A stretch of 32,465 nucleotides of DNA from positions 1 to 32,465 of the forward strand of contig JAIMBF010000029.1 in assembly GCA_023511585.1 (NCBI GenBank), in the 5' to 3' direction. Each line of letters opens with the position of its first letter. Position 1 is the stretch's first letter. Position numbers and translations under genes: made by a program. Below, piece by piece: positions 11,262 to 19,605 of this stretch. The notes beneath the pieces were generated by a model that made no database searches, had not been told where the DNA came from, and saw nothing but the letters and a program-made list of their open reading frames with translations. Source of the DNA: Terriglobia bacterium (GTDB lineage Bacteria > Pseudomonadota > Alphaproteobacteria > Acetobacterales > Acetobacteraceae).

Positions 11262-12474
11262 GGCTCGCATGCCTGATACTGGCCAAAGCCTCGGCAAGAT
11301 CGGAGATAAGGTCTTCCGTATCCTCAAGGCCGACGGAAAGGCGCACGACGCCATCGCCGATCCCGAGGCGCGCACGCTCTTCGCTGCCGATTTTCATATG
11401 GGTTGTGGTCGCCGGATGCGTAATGAGGGATTTTGCATCGCCGAGATTGTTGGAAATCGCGATCAAGCGAAGATTGTTCATGAATTGAAATGCGGCCTCT
11501 TTGCCGCCGTGCAGCTCGAAACTCACCAAGGTTCCCCCGCCGCTCATCTGCGCACGCGCCAGCGCGGATTGCGGATGATCGGCGCGGAAAGGATACCAAA
11601 CCCGCGCAACCTCGGCACGCTCGGCGAGGAAATCGGCAATGCGCGCAGCGGATTGCTGCGCCGCGGCCAAGCGCTGCGGCAAGGTTTCCACCCCTTTGAG
11701 TAATAGCCACGCGTTAAAGGGCGAAAGGGTGGGACCCGTGTTGCGCAAGTAGGGATGCAGGGTTTCGTTGATCCATGCCTGGCTGCCGAGCACCGCTCCG
11801 CCCAGCACGCGGCCTTGCCCGTCGATATGTTTGGTGCAGGAATAAACCACCACATCGGCGCCCAGCGCCAACGGGCGCTGCAACAATGGGGTGGCAAAGA
11901 CGTTGTCCACCACCAAAATTGCGCCCGCTGCATGCGCCCACTTGGCCACTGCGTTGATATCGATAATCTCAAGCATCGGGTTGGAGGGGCTTTCCAGCAG
12001 CACCAAGGCCGCCGGTTGCGCCAGCGCTGCCTGCCATTGCTCAAGCTTTGTGCCGTCGACAAATTCGGTGGCGATCCCGAAGCGCGGCAGCAGCGTGGAA
12101 ACAATCCAGTGGCAGGCGCCGAACAAAGCCCGGGAGGCAACGACCCGATCGCCCGCTTTCAAATGCGCAAACAGCGCCGCGTGCACCGCGGCCATGCCCG
12201 AGGCGGTCACCCGGCACGCCTCGGCGCCTTCGAGCAAAGCGAGCCGCTTTTCCAGCATGGTGACGGTCGGGTTTCCGAAACGGGAATATTGGTAGCGCTC
12301 CAGCGTGCCGGCGAATGTCGCCGCAGCTTCCTCGGCGCTGCCGTAAACAAAGCCGGAGGTCAGGAATAAGGCCTCGGACGTCTCCCCATACGGAGAGCGC
12401 TCAATGCCGCCATGAACGAGGAGGGTTGCGGGGCGATAGCGGGAAGGCGGGTTCTGCATCGGTCTTTGTCTCAT
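11245..12474 (-). CDS. metZ: O-succinylhomoserine sulfhydrylase
   Basis: This PLP-dependent Cys/Met-metabolism enzyme makes homocysteine from O-succinylhomoserine and sulfide in methionine synthesis. Visible features are RPATLLVHGGIERSPYGETSEALFLTSGFVYGS near the start (shown in part), QYSRFGNPT, ASGMAAVHAAL, VDNVFATP and the PLP-lysine motif SCTKHIDGQGR, all matching MetZ rather than MetB. From ATG 12474 it has 409 residues; ATG 12459 is an alternative giving 404. Upstream extension to 12609 is ruled out because it would run through the riboswitch. ATG 12474 overlaps the stop of a leader ORF as ATGA. The message carries apaG downstream. Confidence 0.93.
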   Translation of the reverse strand: MRQRPMQNPPSRYRPATLLVHGGIERSPYGETSEALFLTSGFVYGSAEEAAATFAGTLERYQYSRFGNPTVTMLEKRLALLEGAEACRVTASGMAAVHAALFAHLKAGDRVVASRALFGACHWIVSTLLPRFGIATEFVDGTKLEQWQAALAQPAALVLLESPSNPMLEIIDINAVAKWAHAAGAILVVDNVFATPLLQRPLALGADVVVYSCTKHIDGQGRVLGGAVLGSQAWINETLHPYLRNTGPTLSPFNAWLLLKGVETLPQRLAAAQQSAARIADFLAERAEVARVWYPFRADHPQSALARAQMSGGGTLVSFELHGGKEAAFQFMNNLRLIAISNNLGDAKSLITHPATTTHMKIGSEERARLGIGDGVVRLSVGLEDTEDLISDLAEALASIRHASHDKRL

Positions 12475-12533
12475 CCTTTGCGGCCGACCGTCGATGCCCG
12501 GCAGCGTTTCTTCGTGCTCCGAAGAAAGGCCAT
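12471..12533 (-). CDS. possible 20-codon leader ORF between riboswitch and metZ
   Basis: An ATG at 12533 lies seven bases after AAAGAGG (12541-12547), the Shine-Dalgarno embedded in the riboswitch 3' end. The frame runs 20 codons, product basic and rich in Arg, Lys and Ser with one Cys, and stops at TGA that overlaps the in-frame metZ ATG at 12474 as ATGA. Within it TTTCTTCG and CGAAGAAA (12507-12527) form a perfect eight-pair hairpin with a five-base loop. It is out of frame with metZ. Either ribosomes translate it and re-initiate at metZ, or the ATG is incidental. Confidence 0.4.
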   Translation of the reverse strand: MAFLRSTKKRCRASTVGRKG

Positions 12534-12540
12534 CCCGCAG

Positions 12541-12596
12541 CCTCTTTAGCGCGCTTCTTTTACCTCGCCGCAAGCCGGCCAGACAAATCACGAGGG
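12541..12596 (-). promoter_or_regulatory. SAM-II riboswitch upstream of metZ
   Basis: Read on the minus strand, P1 is CCTCG (12595-12591) pairing with CGAGG (12567-12563). The loop holds the conserved TGATTTG and CTTGC elements, and the 3' tail holds GTAAAAGAAG and GCTAAAGAGG (12550-12541). This arrangement is the SAM-II (metA/metZ) class, known mostly from alphaproteobacteria, in which S-adenosylmethionine stabilises an H-type pseudoknot that hides the Shine-Dalgarno. Here AAAGAGG is that hidden site. I have not resolved every pseudoknot pair by eye. Confidence 0.88.
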
Positions 12597-12678
12597 GGGA
12601 GACATCCACCAGCGCCGTATTAGGCGCGAATGGATTGCATCGTCAACCCGGTCTCTCTATAAGAGAAGGAAAGTGCAT

Positions 12679-12753
12679 GCGGGTGTAGTTCAGTGGAAGA
12701 ACGACAGCTTCCCAAGCTGTATGTCGAGGGTTCGATTCCCTTCACCCGCTCCA
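12679..12753 (+). tRNA. tRNA-Gly(CCC)
   Basis: Acceptor stem GCGGGTG pairs with CACCCGC, discriminator T, and encoded CCA at 12751-12753. The anticodon stem ACAGC/GCTGT encloses loop TTCCCAA with anticodon CCC at 12711-12713; the T arm reads GAGGGTTCGATTCCCTT. It decodes GGG and closely resembles bacterial glyU-type tRNAs. It is divergent from metZ. Confidence 0.97.
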
Positions 12754-12793
12754 AACGGCACGCGATGGGAGCCGGATGCCCAAGTGCGTCTGC

Positions 12794-13723
12794 CTACGCC
12801 ATTTCCGCCAGACGCGCGAGCAGGAAATCCCGAAAGACCGCAACCCGCTTCGAATTCCGAAGTTCTTCAGGATAGACGAAATAGACATCCACCTTGGGTG
12901 TGGGAACATCTTCCAACAGCCGCACCAACCCCTCGGTTTCTCTCACTAAATAATCCGGCAACGCGCCGATGCCGACATCCGCCCGAATCGCAAGAAGCAT
13001 CGCGTGGATGGAGTTCACTTCCAGCACCGCCCGGCGTGGCGGGCCTTTCCTGCCAACCTCGGCGAGCCAGTTGATATCGGCAACGGGGGGCCGATAATCG
13101 CCGAACAGCACCAGCTTGTGCTGGTCCAGATCCTCCGGCGTGCGCGGCGTGCCATGCTTGGCCAGATAAGAAGGCGTCGCACACACATGCCAACGCATGG
13201 CCAAGAGATGGCGCTGAATCAGGTCGGGCTGTCGCGGCGCATGCATGCGAATGGCCACATCGGCTTCCCGCATAGCCAGATCGAGATCGGCATCATCCAA
13301 AATGAGGCTGATGGAAATTTCCGGATAAGCCTCCAGAAAAGAGTGCAGCCGCGGCGCCAGCCAATGCGAGCCGAAGCCCACGGTGGTGGTCACCTTCAGC
13401 CGGCCCGTGGGCCGTTCCTTGCTTTCGGTCAGCAGCGCCTCGGTCATGGCCAGCTTTGCGAAGACCTCGCGCACGGTTTGATACAAGGCTTCTCCCTGCT
13501 CGGTGAGAATAAGCCCGCGCGCATGGCGATGAAAAAGCGGCACCTGCAGCGCTTCCTCCAGCGCCGAGATTTGCCGCGAGACCGCCGACTGGCTGAGGTT
13601 CAGCGTATCTCCCGCGTGGGTGAAGCTGCCCGCTTCGGCAACAGCATGAAAGACGCGAAGCTTGTCCCAATCCATCGTTAGAACGCTGCCCTGCGCGCCC
13701 GCAAGTTTTCGATTCGCCTCCAT
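12794..13723 (-). CDS. lsrB: LysR-family regulator, LsrB/VtlR-like
   Basis: The 309-residue protein has an N-terminal winged helix-turn-helix starting MDWDKLRVFHAVAEAGSFTH with recognition segment LSQSAVSRQISALE, then a periplasmic-binding-protein-like effector domain. The block LFHRHARGLILTEQGE and the arrangement next to trxB and lrp match the Sinorhizobium LsrB / Brucella VtlR group, which control redox balance, envelope lipopolysaccharide and small RNAs. ATG 13723 has AGG five bases upstream; ATG 13675 (MDWDKL) is the usual family start and an alternative. It lies 55 bases after trxB and is probably co-transcribed. Only one cysteine is visible, in RWHVCATPS, so thiol-based sensing as reported in S. 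meliloti may be reduced or absent. Confidence 0.88.
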   Translation of the reverse strand: MEANRKLAGAQGSVLTMDWDKLRVFHAVAEAGSFTHAGDTLNLSQSAVSRQISALEEALQVPLFHRHARGLILTEQGEALYQTVREVFAKLAMTEALLTESKERPTGRLKVTTTVGFGSHWLAPRLHSFLEAYPEISISLILDDADLDLAMREADVAIRMHAPRQPDLIQRHLLAMRWHVCATPSYLAKHGTPRTPEDLDQHKLVLFGDYRPPVADINWLAEVGRKGPPRRAVLEVNSIHAMLLAIRADVGIGALPDYLVRETEGLVRLLEDVPTPKVDVYFVYPEELRNSKRVAVFRDFLLARLAEMA

Positions 13724-13778
13724 GAGACCTAACCTTGCTTTCCCCGGCCTTCGCAATCACTCAGGCCTTTGATGGTTA

Positions 13779-14744
13779 TCATTCGGCCGCCGATGCCGTT
13801 TCCGGCAGGCTCGCCAGCCATTTTTCGGCATCCAGCGCCGCCATACACCCGCTGCCCGCCGCCGTCACGGCCTGGCGATAGATCTTGTCCTGCACGTCCC
13901 CTGCGGCAAAGACGCCCGGCACCGAAGTACGTGTGCTGCCCGGCTCGGTGCGGATGTAACCCTCCTGGTCCATTTCCAATTGGCCCCGGAAGAGCGCGGT
14001 ATTGGGCGTATGGCCGATGGCGATGAAGACTCCGTCAACGTTGAGCTCGGAAAGCGCGCCGGTTTGGGTATCCCGCAAAACCACGCCGCGCACAGTTTCC
14101 GGCTGGCCGCCGCCGAGAATCTCCTCCACCACTTTGTTCCAAAGCACGGAAATCTTGGGATTGGCAAACAAGCGGTCTTGCAAAATGCGCTCCGCCCGCA
14201 GCCGGTCACGCCGATGGATCAGCGTCACGTGTTCGGCGTGATGCGTCAGAAACAGCGCCTCTTCCACTGCCGTGTTGCCGCCGCCCACCACGGCCACCCG
14301 CTTGCCGCGGAAGAAAAACCCATCGCAGGTTGCGCAAGCCGAGACGCCGGCGCCGCGCAGCCGCCGCTCGGAAGGTAGGCCAAGCCAACGCGCTTCGGCG
14401 CCGGTAGCGATAATGAGCGCCTGCGCGAAGTAAACATCGCCGGAATCGCCTTGCGCGCGGAACGGATGCACGGAGAGATCCGCGGAAACGATCAGATCGT
14501 TCACAATGCGCGTGCCCATCTTCGCGGCCTGCGCCGCCATCTGTTCCATCAGCCAAGGCCCCTGAATAACCTCGGCAAAGCCCGGGTAGTTCTCGACATC
14601 GGTGGTAATCGTCAATTGCCCGCCCGGCTGCAGTCCGGTAATCAGCACCGGTTGCAAGCCCGCGCGCGCGGCATAGATGGCGGCCGTGTAACCTGCGGGG
14701 CCGGCGCCGATAATCAGCACACGAATGGGAGACGAAGGAGGCAT
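13779..14744 (-). CDS. trxB: thioredoxin-disulfide reductase
   Basis: The 321-residue flavoprotein transfers electrons from NADPH to thioredoxin in the cytoplasm. It has the FAD-binding [21 protein letters not shown] (shown in part), the redox-active CATC (Cys137, Cys140) followed by DG, the NADPH-binding [18 protein letters not shown] and the C-terminal FAD motif [13 protein letters not shown] 14744 ([13 protein letters not shown]) is chosen because the family begins just before the first FAD motif; an in-frame ATG 20 codons upstream lacks similarity. Its ribosome-binding site is weak. It precedes the LysR gene and is divergent from lrp across 204 bases of AT-rich DNA, which probably holds its promoter. 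Confidence 0.95.
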   Translation of the reverse strand: MPPSSPIRVLIIGAGPAGYTAAIYAARAGLQPVLITGLQPGGQLTITTDVENYPGFAEVIQGPWLMEQMAAQAAKMGTRIVNDLIVSADLSVHPFRAQGDSGDVYFAQALIIATGAEARWLGLPSERRLRGAGVSACATCDGFFFRGKRVAVVGGGNTAVEEALFLTHHAEHVTLIHRRDRLRAERILQDRLFANPKISVLWNKVVEEILGGGQPETVRGVVLRDTQTGALSELNVDGVFIAIGHTPNTALFRGQLEMDQEGYIRTEPGSTRTSVPGVFAAGDVQDKIYRQAVTAAGSGCMAALDAEKWLASLPETASAAE

Positions 14745-14808
14745 GCAAAACTCAGCATCTATGGTTGACCTACAAGCATATCGGTCACGTTGCAAGAGAA
14801 ACAACCCG

Positions 14809-14829
14809 AAATTTTACGTATTAAAATTT
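14809..14829. promoter_or_regulatory. AT-rich inverted repeat in the trxB-lrp gap, candidate operator
   Basis: AAATTTT (14809-14815) and AAAATTT (14823-14829) are perfect inverted arms separated by seven bases, in an AT-rich island of an otherwise GC-rich region. Lrp/AsnC proteins favour AT-rich dyads and often bind next to their own gene, so control by the adjacent Lrp is a reasonable guess but unproven. Confidence 0.4.
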
Positions 14830-14881
14830 TGTAAATAAACCGTGGCGTTGGGGGATGTTTCCTGTTCCAATGGAGAAGGGG

Positions 14882-14910
14882 TTGAGGAAATTTTGTTTCA
14901 ATTCTAGCAT
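14882..14910 (+). promoter_or_regulatory. candidate sigma-70-type promoter for lrp
   Basis: TTGAGG (14882-14887) and TAGCAT (14905-14910) are separated by 17 bases and lie 38 bases before the lrp ATG. Each hexamer matches consensus at four of six positions. The spacing is ideal but the match is modest. Confidence 0.35.
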
Positions 14911-14948
14911 AGAGCCTTCGCAAAACCACCAGACCCAAGAGCGCGCCA

Positions 14949-15428
14949 ATGAGCACCGCCACGGCAGAGAATCCAAAACTTGACGCAATCGATCGCAAAA
15001 TTCTTGCCGAACTTCAAGAGAACGGCCGAATCACAAACGTAGAATTGGCGCGCCGCGCAGGCATCTCGGCGCCCCCTTGCTTGCGTCGCGTACGAAGACT
15101 CGAAAAAGCCGGCTACATCCGCGGCTATCATGCGGACACGGATGCCAAACTTCTGGGCTGGCCGGTGACGTTCTTTGCCATTGTCGGCCTCGATAGCCAG
15201 AAAGAAAGCGTGCTCGCCGAGTTCGAGCGTATGGTGGCCGCTTGGCCGGAGGTACGCGAATGCCACATGATTCGCGGCGGCGGGGATTTTCTGCTGCGCC
15301 TTGTGGCAAGAGATACGGAACACGAAAACCAACTCACGGAGCGCTTGACCGGAGCCGAGCGGGTAAGCCGCGTGCTGACCCTGCAGACGATCCGCACCAC
15401 CATTCAGCTTGCCGGCGTGCCGCTCTAA
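14949..15428 (+). CDS. Lrp/AsnC-family transcriptional regulator
   Basis: The 159-residue protein has an N-terminal helix-turn-helix (LDAIDRKILAELQENGRITNVELA, shown in part, then AGISAPPCLRRVRRLEKAGYI) and a C-terminal RAM/ligand-sensing domain with CHMIRGGGDFLLRLVA. Family members form octamer-like rings that respond to amino acids. A lrp gene next to trxB and an LsrB-type gene is known from S. meliloti, where the three are in one operon; here lrp is divergent from trxB instead. It may autoregulate and regulate trxB through the shared AT-rich gap. It ends 44 bases from the convergent MBL-fold gene. Confidence 0.93.
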   Translation: MSTATAENPKLDAIDRKILAELQENGRITNVELARRAGISAPPCLRRVRRLEKAGYIRGYHADTDAKLLGWPVTFFAIVGLDSQKESVLAEFERMVAAWPEVRECHMIRGGGDFLLRLVARDTEHENQLTERLTGAERVSRVLTLQTIRTTIQLAGVPL

Positions 15429-15472
15429 CATCGTCGAACGGCAACCGGGCCTGGACCTTTCGGGCGGCGTTT

Positions 15473-16264
15473 TTATGCGTCGTCGAAATGCAAGACCATG
15501 CCGTCAAAAGCCGGTTCGATCCCCGCCGGCAGGTGGTTCAAAAGCCAGGCCCAGTCGAGATCGGTCCCCATATGCACCAGCACGGTTCGCACCGGCCGCA
15601 GATGCTTGACCCATTCCAGCACTTGCTCAAGGTTGGCGTGGGTGCGATGGGGCGGACGCTGAAAACAGTCCACAAGCCAGGTATGGACACCTTCGAGAAC
15701 GGCAAACGCGGTCTCATCAAGCCGGATCACATCGGTGGAATACGCAAAAGGGCCGATGCGCAGCCCAAGCGTGCGGGAAAAGCCGTGGTCCTGTTCAAAA
15801 ACCACCACATCCATATCCGCCATGCTGACGCGTTCGCCCGGAGAAACCACGCGCGGAAGCAGCGTCGGCCGATAAAAATTTCCCCCTTCCCAAGGGCGAA
15901 ACGCGTAGCCGAACCGCTCTTGAAGTTCCTCCATTGTGGTCGCGGTGCAAAAGGCTTCCAAAGGACGGCGGGCGATCCGATTCAAAATGCGCACATCGTC
16001 AAGGCCGGTGATGTGGTCGGCATGCGCATGCGTATAGCAGATCGCATCGATTCCCGGCACGGCGCAGGCCAAGAGCTGGCTACGCAAATCCGGAGAAGTA
16101 TCCACAAGCAGGCGTTTGCCGTTGTGTTCGATGACAATGCTGGCGCGGCTGCGGCGATTTTTGGGTTCGTTCGGATCGCACATCCCCCAGTCGCCGCGCC
16201 CGTCAGGTCCGCCGATCATCGGCACTCCGGCCGAGCCGCCGCAGCCAAGCACAATTACTCGCAT
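15473..16264 (-). CDS. MBL-fold metallohydrolase, PhnP-like
   Basis: The 263-residue protein begins MRVIVLGCGGSAGVP and carries the metal-binding motif THAHADHITG (His79, His81, Asp83, His84), an RRSRASIVI segment and late metal-ligand regions STDVIRLDE and LVHMGTD. This is the PhnP / RNase Z-like group of cyclic phosphodiesterases; the gene after tatD in alphaproteobacteria is regularly annotated this way with unknown substrate. ATG 16264 overlaps the tatD stop by ten bases. It is the last gene of the mltB-to-MBL run, so its position suggests housekeeping expression rather than phosphonate use; no phn genes are nearby. Confidence 0.9.
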   Translation of the reverse strand: MRVIVLGCGGSAGVPMIGGPDGRGDWGMCDPNEPKNRRSRASIVIEHNGKRLLVDTSPDLRSQLLACAVPGIDAICYTHAHADHITGLDDVRILNRIARRPLEAFCTATTMEELQERFGYAFRPWEGGNFYRPTLLPRVVSPGERVSMADMDVVVFEQDHGFSRTLGLRIGPFAYSTDVIRLDETAFAVLEGVHTWLVDCFQRPPHRTHANLEQVLEWVKHLRPVRTVLVHMGTDLDWAWLLNHLPAGIEPAFDGMVLHFDDA

Positions 16265-17055
16265 GTCTTCTGCAAACCCGTTCCCGCTGTCTTCCGAAAA
16301 AGCCGCCGAAAATTCGCCGTGGTACGCTCGGCAAGAGCTTCCGGCGTAAGCCCCAGGCATTCCGCCAATACGGACGCCGTATGAACCACAAAGGCCGGCT
16401 CGTTCCGCTTGCCCCGATGCGGGACCGGGGCAAGGTAGGGAGCATCGGTTTCCACCAAAAGTCGCTCAACCGGCAAATCCCGCGCCAGCGCGCGCAAAGC
16501 AGACGATTTTGGGAACGTGATAATTCCCGAAAAACTGATATAGCCGCCGAGCGCAATTGCCTTTTCCGCAAGCTCGCGCGAAGAGCTAAAGCAATGCAGC
16601 AAAAAATCGAAGGCGCCGCCGCTCTTCCCTTCCTCTTCCAGAACGCGGGCGATATCGGCATCGGCATCGCGCGCGTGAACGATCAGCGGAACGCCGGCAA
16701 GCCGCGCGGCACGGAGATGTTCGCGAAAACTTTCCTCTTGCACGGCGCGCGGTGCGCGGTCGTAGAAATAATCAAGCCCGGATTCACCGATCCCGATCAC
16801 CTTCGGATGCGCGGCGCGCGCGGCAATGGCCTCGGCTTTCGGAATCGGGCGCTCGGCCGCGTGATGCGGGTGCACGCCGATGGCGCACCACACATGCGGG
16901 TGGCTCTCCGCCAAAGCGATCAGGGCATCCGTTTGTTCCCAACGCGTGCCGATACTCACCATCTCGCCCACTCCGGCGGCTTGCGCGCGCGCAAGAATGT
17001 TCGGCAGGTCTTCGGCGGAAAAATAATCAAGATGGCAATGCGAATCGATCAACAT
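16255..17055 (-). CDS. TatD-family metal-dependent deoxyribonuclease
   Basis: The 266-residue TIM-barrel hydrolase has the N-terminal metal motif MLIDSHCHLDY (His6, His8), the central GIGESGLDYFYDRAP with bridging Glu, LIVHARDADADI, LLHCFSSS and the C-terminal LLVETDAPYLAPVPHRGKRNEP (shown in part). Family members (TatD, YcfH, YabD) remove nucleotides from DNA or RNA ends and have been linked to DNA repair. ATG 17055 is seven bases after the metG stop; the upstream in-frame extension lacks similarity. The metG-tatD pairing is very widespread in bacteria. Confidence 0.94.
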   Translation of the reverse strand: MLIDSHCHLDYFSAEDLPNILARAQAAGVGEMVSIGTRWEQTDALIALAESHPHVWCAIGVHPHHAAERPIPKAEAIAARAAHPKVIGIGESGLDYFYDRAPRAVQEESFREHLRAARLAGVPLIVHARDADADIARVLEEEGKSGGAFDFLLHCFSSSRELAEKAIALGGYISFSGIITFPKSSALRALARDLPVERLLVETDAPYLAPVPHRGKRNEPAFVVHTASVLAECLGLTPEALAERTTANFRRLFRKTAGTGLQKTCE

Positions 17056-17062
17056 CGCCTGC

Positions 17063-18598
17063 TCACGTGGCTTTTTCGACAAAACGCGGGAACACGGCAC
17101 TCGGTGCCGGAAGCGCAACCCCGCTCGGCAAATCTACCGCAAGAGAAGCGTTGTTGCGCAAGTCTTGCGGCACGCCGAGTTGATCGAGCATCCGCGCCAT
17201 GCTGGCAGGCATGAACGGCTGCAAGACGGTTGCGATCACGCGAAGACTGTCCAGCAACACGCGCAAAACCGTGGCCATCCGTCTCGGATCGGTTTTGCGC
17301 AAAACCCATGGGGCTTGCCGATCGATGTAGATATTGGCGGCGCGAATCACTTTCCAGATTTCGTCGAGCGCTTCGTGCAGCGCCTGACGGTCGAGCTTGT
17401 CTCTTAAAATCTCCGGCAACGCATACGCCGCATTTTTCAACGAAAGGTCATCCGCCGTCAGGCCGGATGCTTCGGGCCTTTGTCCGCCGCACTCGCGCGC
17501 GACCAACATCAGGCTTCGCTGCGCAAGATTGCCGAGATCGTTGGCAAGCTCTTGGTTGAGCCGATTAACCAAAGACCGGTAGCTGAAGTCGCCGTCATTT
17601 CCAAACGGCACTTCGCGCAAGAGAAAATACCGAACCGGATCCACGCCGTATGTGTCGGCCAGCGCGCAGGGGTCGATTACGTTGCCGAGCGACTTGCTCA
17701 TTTTCTGCCCTTCAACCGTCCACCATCCGTGGCCGAAAACGCGCTTGGGCGGAGCAATTCCCGCCGCCATGAGAAAGGCAGGCCAATAGACCGCATGAAA
17801 GCGAACGATTTCTTTGCCGACGATGTGCACATCTGCCGGCCAGAAGGCCCAGCGCTCGGAATTTTCGTTCGGAAAACCCGCGGCCGTGATGTAATTGGTC
17901 AGCGCATCGAGCCAGACATACATCACATGATCGGCATCCCCGGGCACCGGCACGCCCCATCGGAAACTGGTGCGGCTTATAGAAAGATCCGAAAGGCCGG
18001 AACGCACAAAACTCAACACCTCGTTCCGCCGGCTCGGCGGGGCAATGAAATCCGGGTTGTTTTCATAAAATTCCAGCAATTTGTTCTGCCACGCGGAGAG
18101 GCGGAAAAAATAGGAAGGCTCCCGCACCCACTCGACCGGCGCGCCGGAAGGCGCGAGCTTGGTGCCGTCAGGGCCGATAACAAGCTCGTCTTCGCCGTAA
18201 AACGCCTCATCACGCACGGCATACCACCCCTCGTAATGGCCGAGGTAGATGTGTCCGTTTGCGACCAGTCTTCGCCAGAGCTCGGAGCAAGCCGCGTAAT
18301 GACGTGGCTCCGTGGTGCGGATGAAATCATCGTTGGAGATGTTCATACGCGCCGCCATGGCGCGAAACTCGGCCGAGACCCGATCGACGAATGCCTGCGG
18401 CTCCAATCCTTCGTCACGGGCCGCTTTCGCAACTTTCTGGCCGTGCTCGTCGGTTCCCGTCAGAAAAAACACGTCATATCCGTCAAGCCGTTTCCAACGC
18501 GCCAGAACATCGGCGGCGATGGACGTATAAGCATGGCCGATATGCGGCGCTGCGTTCACGTAATAAATCGGCGTTGTGATGTAAAACCGCTTTCTCAT
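17063..18598 (-). CDS. metG: methionyl-tRNA synthetase
   Basis: The 511-residue class I synthetase attaches methionine to tRNA-Met. It shows the signature PHIGHAY (HIGH-type motif at 19-22), the TGTDEHGQKVAKAA block, and GQKMSKSLGN (KMSKS at 299-303). The connective-peptide region lacks the four-cysteine zinc knuckles, and there is no C-terminal EMAPII-like tRNA-binding domain, so this is the short form common in alphaproteobacteria. Its ATG overlaps the holB stop as ATGA, giving translational coupling, and tatD follows seven bases later. Confidence 0.96.
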   Translation of the reverse strand: MRKRFYITTPIYYVNAAPHIGHAYTSIAADVLARWKRLDGYDVFFLTGTDEHGQKVAKAARDEGLEPQAFVDRVSAEFRAMAARMNISNDDFIRTTEPRHYAACSELWRRLVANGHIYLGHYEGWYAVRDEAFYGEDELVIGPDGTKLAPSGAPVEWVREPSYFFRLSAWQNKLLEFYENNPDFIAPPSRRNEVLSFVRSGLSDLSISRTSFRWGVPVPGDADHVMYVWLDALTNYITAAGFPNENSERWAFWPADVHIVGKEIVRFHAVYWPAFLMAAGIAPPKRVFGHGWWTVEGQKMSKSLGNVIDPCALADTYGVDPVRYFLLREVPFGNDGDFSYRSLVNRLNQELANDLGNLAQRSLMLVARECGGQRPEASGLTADDLSLKNAAYALPEILRDKLDRQALHEALDEIWKVIRAANIYIDRQAPWVLRKTDPRRMATVLRVLLDSLRVIATVLQPFMPASMARMLDQLGVPQDLRNNASLAVDLPSGVALPAPSAVFPRFVEKAT

Positions 18599-19605
18599 CG
18601 CGCGCTCAGGAGTTGCAAACCGTTCACGATCGCCTGTCTTTGGTCGAGGTGGAACGTCTCGGCCTCATCCGCAAGGCTGCCCAGGGCGTGCCACACCTCT
18701 GCCCAATCATCAAGAGCGCGCGGGGCCAGAATCTCTCTTTCCTGCGCCTCTGCCTTCCCGGATGCGACCTCGCGGACCAGCCGGGCAAGCCGTGCCCGCA
18801 GCAACTGCATAAATACCGGAAAGGCATTTTCTCCTGCGCCGAGCGCGTCGGCGACACGATAGGCGCGCGCCAGATCAAGCCGGGGAAGATCGCCCAAAAC
18901 CTCATCGACCAAATCGGCAAGTTCCAGACCTTGCCCTTCGAACAAGAGAACGGCACGGCCCGGGGAGCCCTCGGCAAGGCTTGCAAGTTTTCGGCGTTCC
19001 TCGGCACTCTGTTCGGGCAAGAGCGCAAGAAGGGCTTGCTCCATATCTTCTTGCCGAAGCGGGGAGAGGCGCAATTGGCGGCAGCGACTGCGGATCGTCG
19101 GCAAAATCCGGCCCGCCGCATTGGCCACCAACAGCAGAACCGTTCGCCCCGGAGGTTCTTCAAGTACTTTCAAAAGCGCATTGGCGGCGTGGCGATTGAG
19201 CGCGTCGGCGCCATCGACCACAACCACACGCCAGCCGCCTTCGGCGGGGGTCAAGCGCAGAAAATCCGCGATACGACGCACATCTTCCACAAGGATCTCG
19301 CCGCGCTGGCGCTTTCGTTTCGGATCCCACTCGCGCTCGATGCTCAGCAGATCCGCATGCGTGCCGACGGCAACCCGGCGGTAGGTCGGATGATTCGGCG
19401 AAAGCGCGAGGCTCTCCCCCTTCGCTCCGGCAAGCAGCCAACGGGCAAAACGATATGCAAGCGTAGCTTTGCCGATACCGTGCGGGCCGGTGAGCAGCCA
19501 GGCATGGTGTAATCGGCCGTTTCGGGTTGCTTTCAAAAGTTCCGATTCAGCGGCCGGATGCCCAAACAGATGCGGGTTTTCCCGCGGCTGCAAAATTTCG
19601 CTCAT
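18595..19605 (-). CDS. holB: DNA polymerase III delta-prime subunit
   Basis: The 336-residue AAA+ protein is part of the clamp loader that opens the beta sliding clamp. Visible are HLFGHPAAESELLKA, the P-loop-like GPHGIGKAT, WRVVVVDGADALNRHAANALLKVLEEPP (shown in part; Walker B and following helix) and the sensor-1/arginine-finger region LPTIRSRCRQLRL with the conserved SRC. The tmk-holB-metG order is a common bacterial arrangement. It overlaps both neighbours by four bases (ATGA with tmk upstream and with metG downstream). Confidence 0.93.
   Translation of the reverse strand: MSEILQPRENPHLFGHPAAESELLKATRNGRLHHAWLLTGPHGIGKATLAYRFARWLLAGAKGESLALSPNHPTYRRVAVGTHADLLSIEREWDPKRKRQRGEILVEDVRRIADFLRLTPAEGGWRVVVVDGADALNRHAANALLKVLEEPPGRTVLLLVANAAGRILPTIRSRCRQLRLSPLRQEDMEQALLALLPEQSAEERRKLASLAEGSPGRAVLLFEGQGLELADLVDEVLGDLPRLDLARAYRVADALGAGENAFPVFMQLLRARLARLVREVASGKAEAQEREILAPRALDDWAEVWHALGSLADEAETFHLDQRQAIVNGLQLLSAR

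Noticed and set aside
12475-12609. Longer metZ start at 12609
   Set aside because: It would translate through the SAM-II riboswitch and adds 45 residues with no similarity to MetZ.
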